Shown in pieces: positions 8,290 to 16,750 of a stretch of DNA of 64,000 nucleotides. The stretch is taken from the NCBI GenBank assembly GCA_041394325.1, contig JAWKIJ010000001.1:2976001-3040000 (forward strand). Direction: 5' to 3'. Numbering within the stretch: position 1 is the stretch's first letter; every line of letters begins with the position of its first letter. Under the pieces are notes generated by a model, which had not been told where the DNA came from, ran no database searches, and saw nothing but the letters and a program-made list of their open reading frames with translations. The stretch is from JAWKIJ01 sp041394325. GTDB lineage: Bacteria; Actinomycetota; Acidimicrobiia; Acidimicrobiales; Microtrichaceae. Position numbers and translations under genes: made by a program.

Positions 8290-8922
8290 ATGGCGAAGAG
8301 GCCCTACGACTCGACGCATCGGCAGGCCCAGGCCCGCGCCACACGGCAGCGGATCGTGGTGGCGGCGACCCTCCTGTTCCAGGAGCGGGGCTACGCCGCC
8401 ACCTCGATCGCGGCCGTGGCCGACGCCGCGGGCGTCGCGCCCCAGACCGTGCAAGCCGCGTTCGGTAGCAAGGCGGCGCTGCTCGGCGAGGCCGTCGCGA
8501 CCGCCCTGACGGGAGACGACGAGCCCGTCGCCGTCATCGACCGGCCTGATTCCCGTGCGCTGCTCGAGGTCACCGACCCGGAGACCGCCGCGGACTCGTT
8601 CTCGCGAGCGGTCACCGAGATCCTCCTGCGCGCCGGCAAACTCATCTACGCGGCCGACGCCGCGGCGGACGGCGACGAAGCGCTCGACGACCTGCGCCGA
8701 GCCGGGCACCGCGGCCGGCTCACCGACATGCGCACCACGGCCGAGGCGTTCCGGAGGAACGGCCTGTTGCGGGCCGACCTCACCGCCGACGCCGCCGCCG
8801 ACCTGCTCTGGCTGCTCACCTCCCCCGACGCGTTCCGGGCGTTCACGCTGCACCGGGGCTGGTCGGCCGAACAGTTCGAACGCTGGCTCGCCGACACTCT
8901 TCGGCGGATGATCTTCGTCTGA
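8290..8922 (+). CDS. TetR-family regulator
   Basis: About 210 residues from the ATG at 8290; a TTG two codons earlier is less likely. The N-terminal HTH is canonical: RQRIVVAATLLFQERGYAA, then TSIAAVADAAGVAPQTVQAA. The C-terminal ligand-binding domain is helical with no recognisable specificity. It is divergent from the VOC gene with an operator-like palindrome between, so it probably controls the VOC gene and itself. Confidence 0.9.
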   Translation: MAKRPYDSTHRQAQARATRQRIVVAATLLFQERGYAATSIAAVADAAGVAPQTVQAAFGSKAALLGEAVATALTGDDEPVAVIDRPDSRALLEVTDPETAADSFSRAVTEILLRAGKLIYAADAAADGDEALDDLRRAGHRGRLTDMRTTAEAFRRNGLLRADLTADAAADLLWLLTSPDAFRAFTLHRGWSAEQFERWLADTLRRMIFV

Positions 8923-9000
8923 GCGGAACGCCGCGACCGCCTGTGGACCGAGTGTGCCGGCCGTCCCGCAGGTCGAGCTCAGCGCCCGTAGCGTGAGGTG

Positions 9001-10329
9001 ATGAACCGACCCAACGTGGTGGTGGTGCTGTCGGACCAGCAGCGCCCCGACTCCTGCGGTGTGTTCGGCCAACGCCTGCCGGTGACCCCACGCCTCGACG
9101 CGATGGCCGCCGACGGGGTCGCGTTCGAGGAGGCGTTCACCGTGCAACCGGTGTGCGGCCCGGCCCGGGCCGCGATCCAGACCGGCCTGTACCCGACGAC
9201 CACGGGGTGCTGGCGAAACGGCATCGCGCTCCCTCCGGGCACCGGCACGATCGCCGACCGGATGGCAGCGCTTGGCTACTCCACCGGCTACGTCGGCAAG
9301 TGGCATCTCGCCAGCAACCGGGGCCGCAACCTCCCGGCCGATCGGCCCTCGGCCCGGTTCGAACGTCGGGCGGTCCCACCCGAACGACGCGGCGGCTACC
9401 GCGACGTGTGGGTCGCCGCCGACGCGCTCGAGCACACGTCGGGCGCGACCAGCGGCCACATGTACGACGAACGCGGTGACCGGGTGGACCTGCACGGCTT
9501 CCGCGTCGATGCCGTGACCGACCTCGCCGTCGATCGGCTGGACCGATTCGACGACGGCCGGCCGTTCTTCCTGTTCGTCTCGTTCCTCGAACCCCACCAC
9601 CAGAACAACCGGTTCCGCACCATCGGACCGAACGGGTGGGCCGGACGGTTCCGAGCCTTCGACCGCCCCGCCGACCTTCCCGCGTGGCGAGGCGACTGGC
9701 GGTGGAACTACGCGGAGTACCTCGCCTGCTGCGCGAGCATCGACGCCAACCTCGGCCGCATCCTCGACCACCTCGACCGCACCGGCCGCCGCGACGACAC
9801 GCTCGTGGTGTTCGCCAGCGACCACGGCAGCCACTTCCGCACCCGCAACCTCGAGTACAAGCGCAGCCCCCACGACGCCTCCGTCCGCATTCCCATGGTG
9901 CTGTCCGGGCCCGGGTTTCGCGGCGGGGTCCGACGACGGGATCTCGCCACCAATTTGGATCTGTTGCCGACCATCGTCACCGCCGCCGGTGGAGACGACC
10001 CGGGACTCGACGGTCGCCCCCTCCAGGACTCCTCCGAAGCCCCCGCGGACGTGCTCATCCAGATCAGCGAGTCCCAGATCGGCCGTGCCCTACGGACGCC
10101 GACCCACACCTATGCGGTGAAGGCCCCCGTCCACAACCCCTTCGCCGGGCATCTCCGTCCGTCCGCCGAGCGCTACGTCGGCACCCACCTCTACGACAAC
10201 GTCAACGACCCCCACCAGCGCCGCAACCTCGTCGACGACCCGACACACGCCGGCGTTCGCGAGCGGCTCGCAGCCCGCCTTGCCGATCTCGTCGAAGACG
10301 TCGAAGGAACCCGGCCGGCGCTGACGTGA
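9001..10329 (+). CDS. Type I sulfatase (formylglycine-dependent family)
   Basis: About 442 residues from the ATG at 9001. It starts with the metal-binding strand PNVVVVLSDQQRPDS. The modification motif CGPAR (C-x-P-x-R) follows in PVCGPARAAIQTG, with the Cys converted to formylglycine in active enzymes. Other family marks are GYVGKWHL and VVFASDHGSH. There is no signal peptide, so it appears cytoplasmic or needs another route. The family hydrolyses sulfate esters and sometimes phosphonate or phosphate esters; the substrate is unknown. No maturase (formylglycine-generating enzyme) is seen in the window. Confidence 0.92.
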   Translation: MNRPNVVVVLSDQQRPDSCGVFGQRLPVTPRLDAMAADGVAFEEAFTVQPVCGPARAAIQTGLYPTTTGCWRNGIALPPGTGTIADRMAALGYSTGYVGKWHLASNRGRNLPADRPSARFERRAVPPERRGGYRDVWVAADALEHTSGATSGHMYDERGDRVDLHGFRVDAVTDLAVDRLDRFDDGRPFFLFVSFLEPHHQNNRFRTIGPNGWAGRFRAFDRPADLPAWRGDWRWNYAEYLACCASIDANLGRILDHLDRTGRRDDTLVVFASDHGSHFRTRNLEYKRSPHDASVRIPMVLSGPGFRGGVRRRDLATNLDLLPTIVTAAGGDDPGLDGRPLQDSSEAPADVLIQISESQIGRALRTPTHTYAVKAPVHNPFAGHLRPSAERYVGTHLYDNVNDPHQRRNLVDDPTHAGVRERLAARLADLVEDVEGTRPALT

Positions 10330-10418
10330 CTCGGAGTTCACGACCTCGCCGCTGTCGTCGCGCTCGTCGTCGCGTGGAGCACGGAGGGCGACTCCGACCC
10401 GTACCGTGACCGACCCGC

Positions 10419-11702
10419 CTACGAGCCGATCCCGGGATCGAGATCACCCGGGACGGGGGTCGGGCTCCGATGTCGGAGCACGATGGGGACGAGCACGATC
10501 GAGAGCGCTCCGCCGGCGAGGGCGAGCGTCCGGTAGCTGCTCTGCGCGGCGACGACACCCGACATTGCACCGCCGCCGGCCCCTGCCAGGGCGACCAGCA
10601 CGTCGAGCGTGCCTTGGACCCTGGGCCGATTCGCGGGGACCGTCGCGTCGACCACCAGTGCGGTCCCGCTGATCAAGCCGAGGTTCCAACCCAACCCGAG
10701 CAGCATGAGCGCGCCGATCAGACCGGGCATCGAGGTCGGGGGCACACTCGCCGCGGTGACCCCGGCCGTCAGGAGGACCACCCCGGCCGCGACGACCATC
10801 GGCGTACGTCCCACCCGATCGACCAGGCGCCCGGTGACGAGTGACGGCAGGTACATGGCGGCGACGTGGAACCCGATGACCAAGCCGATGTCGCCCAGGT
10901 CGTGGCCGTGGTCGCGCATGTGCGGAGGGGTCATCGTCATGATCGCCACCATTGCCATCTGGGTCACGATCATCACCGCCCCACCCACGGCGGCGCCGGA
11001 AGCGACCGGGGCGGCGGGTTCGGCCGACGAGGGCCGATCGACCCCGGCGAGGTGGAGCGCGATGAGGTACGGGTCGGGTCGCAGCGCGACGAACAGGACG
11101 GTCCCGGCCGCGAGGTACGCGACCGCGGCGAGCATGAACGGCCCGGCCAGGTCGGGAAGGCCGAAGTTCTCGGCAATGTGGCCGAGCGGGCCGACCAGGT
11201 TCGGCCCGGCGACCGCGCCGAGCGTGGTCGACACCATCGCCACGCTGACCGCGGTGGCGCGCCGCTCCGGCGAGGCGAGATCGGTGCCCGCATAGCGTGT
11301 CTGGAGGTTCGTCGCGGCACCGGCCCCGTAGACGAACAGGGAGAACAACAGCAGCGGCACGCTGTCGATCCGTGATGCCGTGACCACCCCGAGCGCCCCC
11401 GCGCCACCGCACACGAACCCGAATCCGAGCCCGGATCGACGGCCCCGCCGAGCGACGAGCCGCCCGACCACGAACGCCGTCAGCGCCGACCCCGCCGTGA
11501 ACAGCGCCGTCGGGATGCCCGCGACGCCGGCCCGGTGCATCATCCGTTCGGCGAGCAGCGCACCGACGGTCACACCTGCCGCCAGACCGAGGCCACCGAG
11601 CACCTGCGAGGCGACGACGACCCGGAGCGTTCGGCGCTGCAGTGCGCCGATCGCGGGCGAGTCGACGGTCAGCGCCCTCTCGGGAAACCCATCGACGGTC
11701 AC
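10419..11702 (-). CDS. Major facilitator superfamily transporter
   Basis: A 427-residue protein with about 12 hydrophobic segments in two halves. A central basic loop after the sixth segment contains RPDPYLIALHLAG. The motif-A-like loops are GRLVARRGRRSG (after TM2) and GRLVDRVGRTP (after TM8). It resembles drug/metabolite exporters of the MFS. The start is GTG at 11702. It is convergent with the sulfatase gene (90-bp gap). Substrate cannot be inferred. Confidence 0.88.
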   Translation of the reverse strand: MTVDGFPERALTVDSPAIGALQRRTLRVVVASQVLGGLGLAAGVTVGALLAERMMHRAGVAGIPTALFTAGSALTAFVVGRLVARRGRRSGLGFGFVCGGAGALGVVTASRIDSVPLLLFSLFVYGAGAATNLQTRYAGTDLASPERRATAVSVAMVSTTLGAVAGPNLVGPLGHIAENFGLPDLAGPFMLAAVAYLAAGTVLFVALRPDPYLIALHLAGVDRPSSAEPAAPVASGAAVGGAVMIVTQMAMVAIMTMTPPHMRDHGHDLGDIGLVIGFHVAAMYLPSLVTGRLVDRVGRTPMVVAAGVVLLTAGVTAASVPPTSMPGLIGALMLLGLGWNLGLISGTALVVDATVPANRPRVQGTLDVLVALAGAGGGAMSGVVAAQSSYRTLALAGGALSIVLVPIVLRHRSPTPVPGDLDPGIGS

Positions 11703-11797
11703 CGTCGGCCGCGGTCGGATGCTCCCGACGTCGTCATCTCATCCATGGTCCGTCGACGGTAGTGGTCGGTCCGGCGCGGCGTGGTTTGATGTGAGAC

Positions 11798-12811
11798 ATG
11801 TGCCTTCGGGATCCCCATGGCCGGCGACCTCCAACCCTCCTCCTGGTGCTCGGCGTCCTGGCGATCGCCTGCATCGGCCCGACGGGGTGCGTCGCGGGTC
11901 GGCGCAACCGTTCGGCCGACTCGAACCGGTCCCCGACCACCTCCGCACGCTCGTCACCCGAGGGCGACACGTCGGCCCCGGAGTCCACCGGCCACACCGA
12001 ACGCAGCGTCCGAGTGGACGACACGACACGCACGTACCGGCTCGTCGTCCCCGACACCGTCGACCGGAGCACCCCGGTCGCCCTCGTGGTCATGCTGCAC
12101 GGAGGATTCGGTTCAGCCCGTCAGGCCGAACTCGCCTACGGCTTCGATGTGATCGCCGAGGAGAACCGCTTCGTCGTCGCGTACCCCGACGCCACGAGGA
12201 GGGCCTGGAACGCCGGCGACTGCTGTGGCGAGCCGGCCCGCGACGACGTCGACGACGCGGGTTTCGTCAAGGCGATGATCGACGACATCGGCACGGTCGT
12301 GACGCTCGACCCGCATCGCCGGTTCGTGGCGGGCATGTCGAACGGGGCCATGATGGCCGAACGGCTCGCGTGCGACACCGATCTGTTCGCCGCCGTCGCG
12401 TCGGTCGCCGGGGCGTCGATGAATCCCTGCCCGAACCCTCGTCCGATCTCGGTGCTCCACATCCACGGCCTGGCCGACACCCACGTACCCTTCGATGGTT
12501 CGCCGGGCAACGGGATAGGCCGCGTACCGCGACACACGCCCGTCGCCGAGACGATCGCCATGTGGCGGGACGTCGACGGATGCGACCCTGCGACCACGAC
12601 GAGGGCGCGTGAGGTCACGACCTCGACGGCGAACTGCGAGGACGGCCGCAGCGTCGAACTGATCACCGTCGACGGAGCGGGTCACCAGTGGCCCCGGGGA
12701 GCCGCAGCGAGTTCGGCACCGCGGCGGCGAGGCGCGGATGCACCCTCCGACGCCTTCGCAGCCACACCGCTCATCTGGTCCTTCTTCGCCGCCCACCCCT
12801 CACCCACCTGA
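11798..12811 (+). CDS. Secreted PHB-depolymerase/feruloyl-esterase-like (LpqC-type) lipoprotein
   Basis: A 337-residue protein with a lipoprotein signal (hydrophobic LLLVLGVLAIACIGPTGC, Cys around residue 28). An alpha/beta-hydrolase domain of the CE1/PHB depolymerase group follows: oxyanion region VVMLHGGFG, nucleophile elbow GMSNGAMMA, acid in HIHGLADTHVPFDG, and catalytic His in GAGHQWPRG. Substrate is probably a short-chain or aromatic ester or polyester outside the cell. It is followed in the same direction by secreted dioxygenase-like and cupredoxin genes, suggesting an extracellular oxidative/esterolytic set. Confidence 0.88.
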   Translation: MCLRDPHGRRPPTLLLVLGVLAIACIGPTGCVAGRRNRSADSNRSPTTSARSSPEGDTSAPESTGHTERSVRVDDTTRTYRLVVPDTVDRSTPVALVVMLHGGFGSARQAELAYGFDVIAEENRFVVAYPDATRRAWNAGDCCGEPARDDVDDAGFVKAMIDDIGTVVTLDPHRRFVAGMSNGAMMAERLACDTDLFAAVASVAGASMNPCPNPRPISVLHIHGLADTHVPFDGSPGNGIGRVPRHTPVAETIAMWRDVDGCDPATTTRAREVTTSTANCEDGRSVELITVDGAGHQWPRGAAASSAPRRRGADAPSDAFAATPLIWSFFAAHPSPT

Positions 12812-12943
12812 GACCGATCGGCAACCGCGTCCTTCCGCTACCGGCGGCCCGACGGGCGGTCCGATCAGGTGAGAGCGCAAACCCACATCGGACACTGCGC
12901 CGACGCTCAGCCAACTCCCAGGTGGCCGGAGGAGAATCACGTC

Positions 12944-13933
12944 ATGAACTCAAGCGAACCCAGCCGGCAGGACGGGACCCTCGGGCGCCCACGCTATGAA
13001 GGTCGGACGCTTCCGCGTCCCGACGACGCCGTCTTCGACCAGGGCCTCCCCTTCGACCTGGCAACGCTGCTCAGTCGACGACGCCTGCTCACCCTGGTCG
13101 GCCTCGGAGCAGCGGCAACCGCAGCGGCGGCATGCGGGAACAACTCCTCCAACCCTTCGACCACCTCGTCCTCAGGGTCGGCCGGGACGACGTCGACGAC
13201 AAGGGTCGCCGGCGACACCGTGTTGGAGATCCCCGACGAGACCAACGGTCCCTACCCTGCCGACGGCAGCAACGGGCCTGACATCTTGGAACGGTCCGGG
13301 GTCGTGCGACGCGACATCACCTCGAGCTTCGGAGGGCCCACGGGTGTCGCCGAGGGGGTCCCGCTCACCTTCTCGTTCACCGTGGTCGACATGGCCAACG
13401 GCAACGCTCCGTTCGAGGGCGCCGCCGTCTACGCCTGGCACTGCGACGCGGAGGGCGGCTACTCGATGTATTCGTCCGGGCTCGAGGACGAGAACTACCT
13501 GCGCGGCGTGCAGGTGGCCGACGCCGACGGCAACGTGACGTTCACGTCGATCTTCCCCGGCTGCTACTCGGGTCGGTGGCCGCACATCCACTTCGAGGTC
13601 TACCCCGACGTCGACTCGATCGTCGATCACGACAAGTGCATCGCGACCTCCCAGGCGGCGTTCCCCGAGGCTTCCTGCAAGGACGTCTACGACAACGAGG
13701 CGCGTTATTCGGCCTCGATCAAGAACTTCGCCAACGTCTCCATCGCCAACGACGGCGTCTTCAGCACCGACACCATCGACCAGCAGATGCTGACCCTCTC
13801 GGGGGATCGTCAAGGCGGCTACAAGGGGTCGCTCACGGTGCCGATCGACACGACCACCGAACCATCGGTGACAGGCGGCGGGCCGGGTGGCGGTGCTCCC
13901 CCAGGACTCGGTGGACCTGGCAACGGCGGATAG
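12944..13933 (+). CDS. Tat-exported intradiol ring-cleavage dioxygenase-like lipoprotein
   Basis: About 329 residues from the ATG at 12944, which has GGAGGAG 9 bp upstream; the longer open frame is not supported. A Tat-type signal (SRRRLLTLVGLG) ends in an AAAACG lipobox. The domain matches secreted intradiol dioxygenases: ETNGPYPADG, AVYAWHCDAEGGYSMY, YLRGVQVADADG, and GCYSGRWPHIHFEVY. The Tyr/Tyr/His/His set expected for the Fe(III) site is present. A Ser/Thr linker follows the signal and the tail is Gly/Pro-rich. Cleavage of catecholic compounds is the family role; the true substrate is unknown. Confidence 0.9.
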   Translation: MNSSEPSRQDGTLGRPRYEGRTLPRPDDAVFDQGLPFDLATLLSRRRLLTLVGLGAAATAAAACGNNSSNPSTTSSSGSAGTTSTTRVAGDTVLEIPDETNGPYPADGSNGPDILERSGVVRRDITSSFGGPTGVAEGVPLTFSFTVVDMANGNAPFEGAAVYAWHCDAEGGYSMYSSGLEDENYLRGVQVADADGNVTFTSIFPGCYSGRWPHIHFEVYPDVDSIVDHDKCIATSQAAFPEASCKDVYDNEARYSASIKNFANVSIANDGVFSTDTIDQQMLTLSGDRQGGYKGSLTVPIDTTTEPSVTGGGPGGGAPPGLGGPGNGG

Positions 13934-13998
13934 CGCGAACCGCTCCCCGAACTCGCCGACGCGGTGGAGTGGCGCTCAGAGCGAGTCGGCCCGTCGGT

Positions 13999-14016
13999 AT
14001 CGGTAGATCTACCGAT
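13999..14016. promoter_or_regulatory. 18-bp perfect palindrome, copy 1
   Basis: ATCGGTAGATCTACCGAT is fully self-complementary. Its end lies 35 bp before the ATG of the cupredoxin gene. An identical copy is found at 15959-15976, also 35 bp before an ATG. An 18-bp exact repeat with conserved spacing is very unlikely by chance. It should be a shared operator or the core of a shared promoter. Confidence 0.8.
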
Positions 14017-14050
14017 GCGCAGACCCCGCAGGGGCCGGATCATCGTGGAC

Positions 14051-14725
14051 ATGACCAACTCAACCACCACACCAACCAGGGCCCGGCGAGTCCCGCTCGG
14101 CCTGAACGTCGACCGCCCCCGCCGCCGCTGGGTGCCGCCGGTGGCAGTCGGCGTGTTCGTCGTGACGTCCGTGCTGACTCCGGCCTGCAGTTCCGACGAC
14201 ACCTCAACCGCGTCCCGATCGACCACGACCACCGCCGCGACCAAGACCACCGATGCGGCCCACGCCACGACCACCGGGGCCGCCACGCCCTCGACGATCC
14301 CCGTGACCGCGGTGGACTACCGGTACGAAGGCATTCCCGACAAGGTGGCGGTCGGCTCGGAGCTCACCCTCCACAACAAGTCGACCAAGGAGGTGCACGA
14401 GATGGTCGTGTTCCGACTCCCCGACGGGGAGACCCGCTCGGGCGAGGAACTGAGCAGGCTCCCCCAGAGTGAGCTCGAAGCCCTCCTCACCGGGGCCCCG
14501 ACGATGGTCCTGGTCGCTCCTCCCGCATCGGACGGGTTCGCCGCCGTCGGCGACGGGACCATCGGCAAGCCCGGCCGCTATCTCGCCATCTGCGCCATCC
14601 CCGTCGGGGCCAATCCGCAGGAGTACATGAAGGCCGCCCAGCAGAGCAAGGGCGGCCCGGTGAGCGTCCCCGGCGGTCCGCCGCACTTCATGTCGGGCAT
14701 GTACGCCGAGTTCACCGTGTCCTGA
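14051..14725 (+). CDS. Secreted cupredoxin-like lipoprotein
   Basis: About 224 residues from the ATG at 14051. Signal peptide with a lipobox (VLTPAC), a long Thr/Ala-rich linker, then a cupredoxin-like domain starting VTAVDYRYEGIPDKV. Potential type 1 copper ligands are present in order: His in KEVHEMVVF, Cys in AICAIPVG, His in GGPPHFMSGM, and Met in the same segment. Such small blue-copper-like proteins carry electrons or copper at the cell surface. It lies downstream of the shared 18-bp palindrome and after the dioxygenase-like gene. A perfect hairpin follows its stop. Confidence 0.78.
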   Translation: MTNSTTTPTRARRVPLGLNVDRPRRRWVPPVAVGVFVVTSVLTPACSSDDTSTASRSTTTTAATKTTDAAHATTTGAATPSTIPVTAVDYRYEGIPDKVAVGSELTLHNKSTKEVHEMVVFRLPDGETRSGEELSRLPQSELEALLTGAPTMVLVAPPASDGFAAVGDGTIGKPGRYLAICAIPVGANPQEYMKAAQQSKGGPVSVPGGPPHFMSGMYAEFTVS

Positions 14726-14850
14726 CCCGCCATCCCGAGGTTCCCGATACGAGCCGCCCCGTCAGGGTCCACGACCATCTCCACTCGATCGTCATGTCGC
14801 TCGTCATGAGACGGCAGGGGGTTCTTTGGCTCGGAGAGGTCGAGGGCACG

Positions 14851-14886
14851 GCGGGGCGGCCCGTAGAGGTGTACGGGCCGCCCCGC
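14851..14886. terminator. Bidirectional terminator hairpin
   Basis: A perfect 14-bp stem, GCGGGGCGGCCCGT (14851-14864) with ACGGGCCGCCCCGC (14873-14886), and an 8-nt loop. It sits between the converging cupredoxin and questin-oxidase-like genes, so it can end both transcripts. Confidence 0.8.
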
Positions 14887-14900
14887 TCTCAAGACACGCC

Positions 14901-15888
14901 TCAGGCGTCGAGCAGCCCGACGACCTCGGCCGCGGTCTCCCGATACTCCAGTCCCCCCCACGCGCTGCTCCTGTCGGCAGGTGTGCACCATCTTCAGCAC
15001 GTGTGGATCGTCCGATACCACGGCGGCCCTCTCGATCGCCTCCCACGCGGGAATCTCAGCGACCGTCGGCCGTACCGACCACCGGGGCGTGGCGAGCACC
15101 ACGTACGCGACGGCCACCGCCCGGGCCAGGCCAACGACGATCGCGGCCGCGACCGCCTCATCGTCGAGATGGTCGACCACGAGGCGAGCAGCGTGGGTCG
15201 CGGTCACGGTGTGCAGGGCGAAGAAGTCGCCGGTCGACCGGTACAGCCCGAGCGAGGTCGAAGCGATCTCCCCGAGGCGGCACCGCTCGGGCGACAGGCC
15301 GCCGAGAAGCCGCGCGACCACCGGGTCTGCGGCGGCTTCGGCGAACCGAGCACCGAAGCCCCGTGAGACGAACGTCCGTCGTGCGGTTGTGGGGTCGTCG
15401 TGCAACCGGTCGAGCAACGCCCCCAGCTCGACGGTCGCCTCAGCAGATGCCGAGACCTCGACCGGCTGGGACGCCGAAGCGAGGTAGGCGAGCCCTGCGG
15501 CCACGTCGGAGGCACGCCCGTGGTCCAGGCCGTAGCCGAGCCGGATGAGTCCGTGGAACGCGGCGCCTCCGACGCCGGCTGCAAGGTTGGGCAACACGCG
15601 TTCGAGCACGGCGGTCGGGCCGTCCTTCTCGAGGTCGCGAAGCAACTCGAGGCGTGCAGCGTTCAGGTGCGGACGGCACGGTACGAGTCGCATCCCGTAC
15701 GACGTCGAGAACGACGCGAGACGCTCGTCGTCCGCACCCATGGCCGCAAGGGCGACCAGGGCCATCGGACGGTGGTTCGTGAGCCCGGCGTCTGTGACCG
15801 GGTCGCTCGAGAAGTCGGCGTCGAGCAATCCATCGAGAACTTCGGAAGCGGTCGTGGCGCACCTCCCCTGGTTGTGAACCCGTCCCAT
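14901..15888 (-). pseudogene. Questin-oxidase-like (DUF4243) gene, frameshifted at a C7 tract
   Basis: The minus strand encodes a questin oxidase family protein: VTDAGLTNHRPMALVAL near the start and FHGLIRLGYGLDH in the middle. The frame runs intact to HTCRQEQRVGG, then meets seven G on the coding strand (C at 14953-14959). The uninterrupted frame continues as Arg-rich nonsense across the terminator and into the cupredoxin gene. Removing one G restores LEYRETAAEVVGLLDA and a stop at 14901, just before the hairpin. The family performs Baeyer-Villiger-type oxidations of anthraquinones in fungi; bacterial roles are open. Either a true frameshift or a homopolymer sequencing error. Confidence 0.8.
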
Positions 15889-15958
15889 ACTGCCTGAGCG
15901 GCGCACCGAGCGACCTCAGGGTTCGAGAACACCCATTCGGACCGACGATTCCACCAAC

Positions 15959-15976
15959 ATCGGTAGATCTACCGAT
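15959..15976. promoter_or_regulatory. 18-bp perfect palindrome, copy 2
   Basis: Identical to 13999-14016, followed by GCG as in copy 1. The end is 35 bp before the ATG of the downstream membrane protein. It may also serve the divergent questin-oxidase-like gene, whose start is about 70 bp away. Confidence 0.8.
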
Positions 15977-16010
15977 GCGGGGATCGGGCACCGTCCCCAC
16001 GATGGTCGCC

Positions 16011-16694
16011 ATGAGTACAAAAGCGGGCTCCACCCCGACATCGAGTATCGCTCCACTATCGGCGTGGCGGGTCCCACTCTTCCTGAGCGGGATCGCCGCC
16101 ATCGTGGGCGGGGCCATGCACCCCAAGTCCGCCGACTCACACGCGGTTGCCGAGCGCACCGCCTCCATGATCGTCGGCCACGAGGGAATCTGGATCGTGG
16201 GTCACTCGCTGATGACGATCGGCGCCGCGCTGTTGCTCACCGGCTTCCTTGGCGCCCGGAAGGCGAATGCCTGGCCGGGTGCCTCACGGGCCCTTTCGTT
16301 CGCGATCCCGGCGGCGGCGCTCTCGGTGGTCGACCTCGTCCTCCATACGCTCGACGTCCTGGACGGTGACGAGTTGGCGACCGGCAACATCCCCCTCCTC
16401 ACGCGGGTGCATCTGGTGGTGGCCCTCGTCGCCGGCGTGGTGTTCGGCCTCGCGTTCGCGGGCCTCGCGTGGAGCCTGGGCCGGACCTGGGGTGGACCCC
16501 GGCAGTTCGTGGCCGCGATCGGCATCGTGGCCGGGCTGGCCTCCGCGATCGCCGTACCGGTCGTCCTGATCTTCGGCGCCGACATCCTCTTCCCGATCGG
16601 CGCCGTCGGGGGTGCGCTCTGGGCCATCGCCACGGGGATCACCGGGGCGCCGGCGCTCGAGCGAACGGTACCCGTCGGCGTCACCACCACCTGA
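16011..16694 (+). CDS. Integral membrane protein, about 6-7 TM, unknown function
   Basis: About 227 residues from the ATG at 16011. Hydrophobic segments include VPLFLSGIAAIVGGAM, MTIGAALLLTGFLGA, LVVALVAGVVFGLAFAGLAW, IGIVAGLASAIAVPVVLIFG and PIGAVGGALWAIATGIT. Two His-containing stretches (GGAMHPKSADSHAV and IVGHEGIWIVGHSL) lie near the first loops and could bind heme or metal. No family is recognised with confidence. The shared palindrome suggests co-regulation with the cupredoxin. Confidence 0.75.
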   Translation: MSTKAGSTPTSSIAPLSAWRVPLFLSGIAAIVGGAMHPKSADSHAVAERTASMIVGHEGIWIVGHSLMTIGAALLLTGFLGARKANAWPGASRALSFAIPAAALSVVDLVLHTLDVLDGDELATGNIPLLTRVHLVVALVAGVVFGLAFAGLAWSLGRTWGGPRQFVAAIGIVAGLASAIAVPVVLIFGADILFPIGAVGGALWAIATGITGAPALERTVPVGVTTT

Positions 16695-16750
16695 GCGGGA
16701 GCTCGGCCACTCCCGTTCGATCACGCCGCTCGTGCCGTACCCTGACGGCC

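Noticed and set aside
14578..14900. C-terminal extension of the questin-oxidase-like ORF
   Set aside because: Appears only after the C7 frameshift; it crosses a strong terminator and overlaps the cupredoxin gene.
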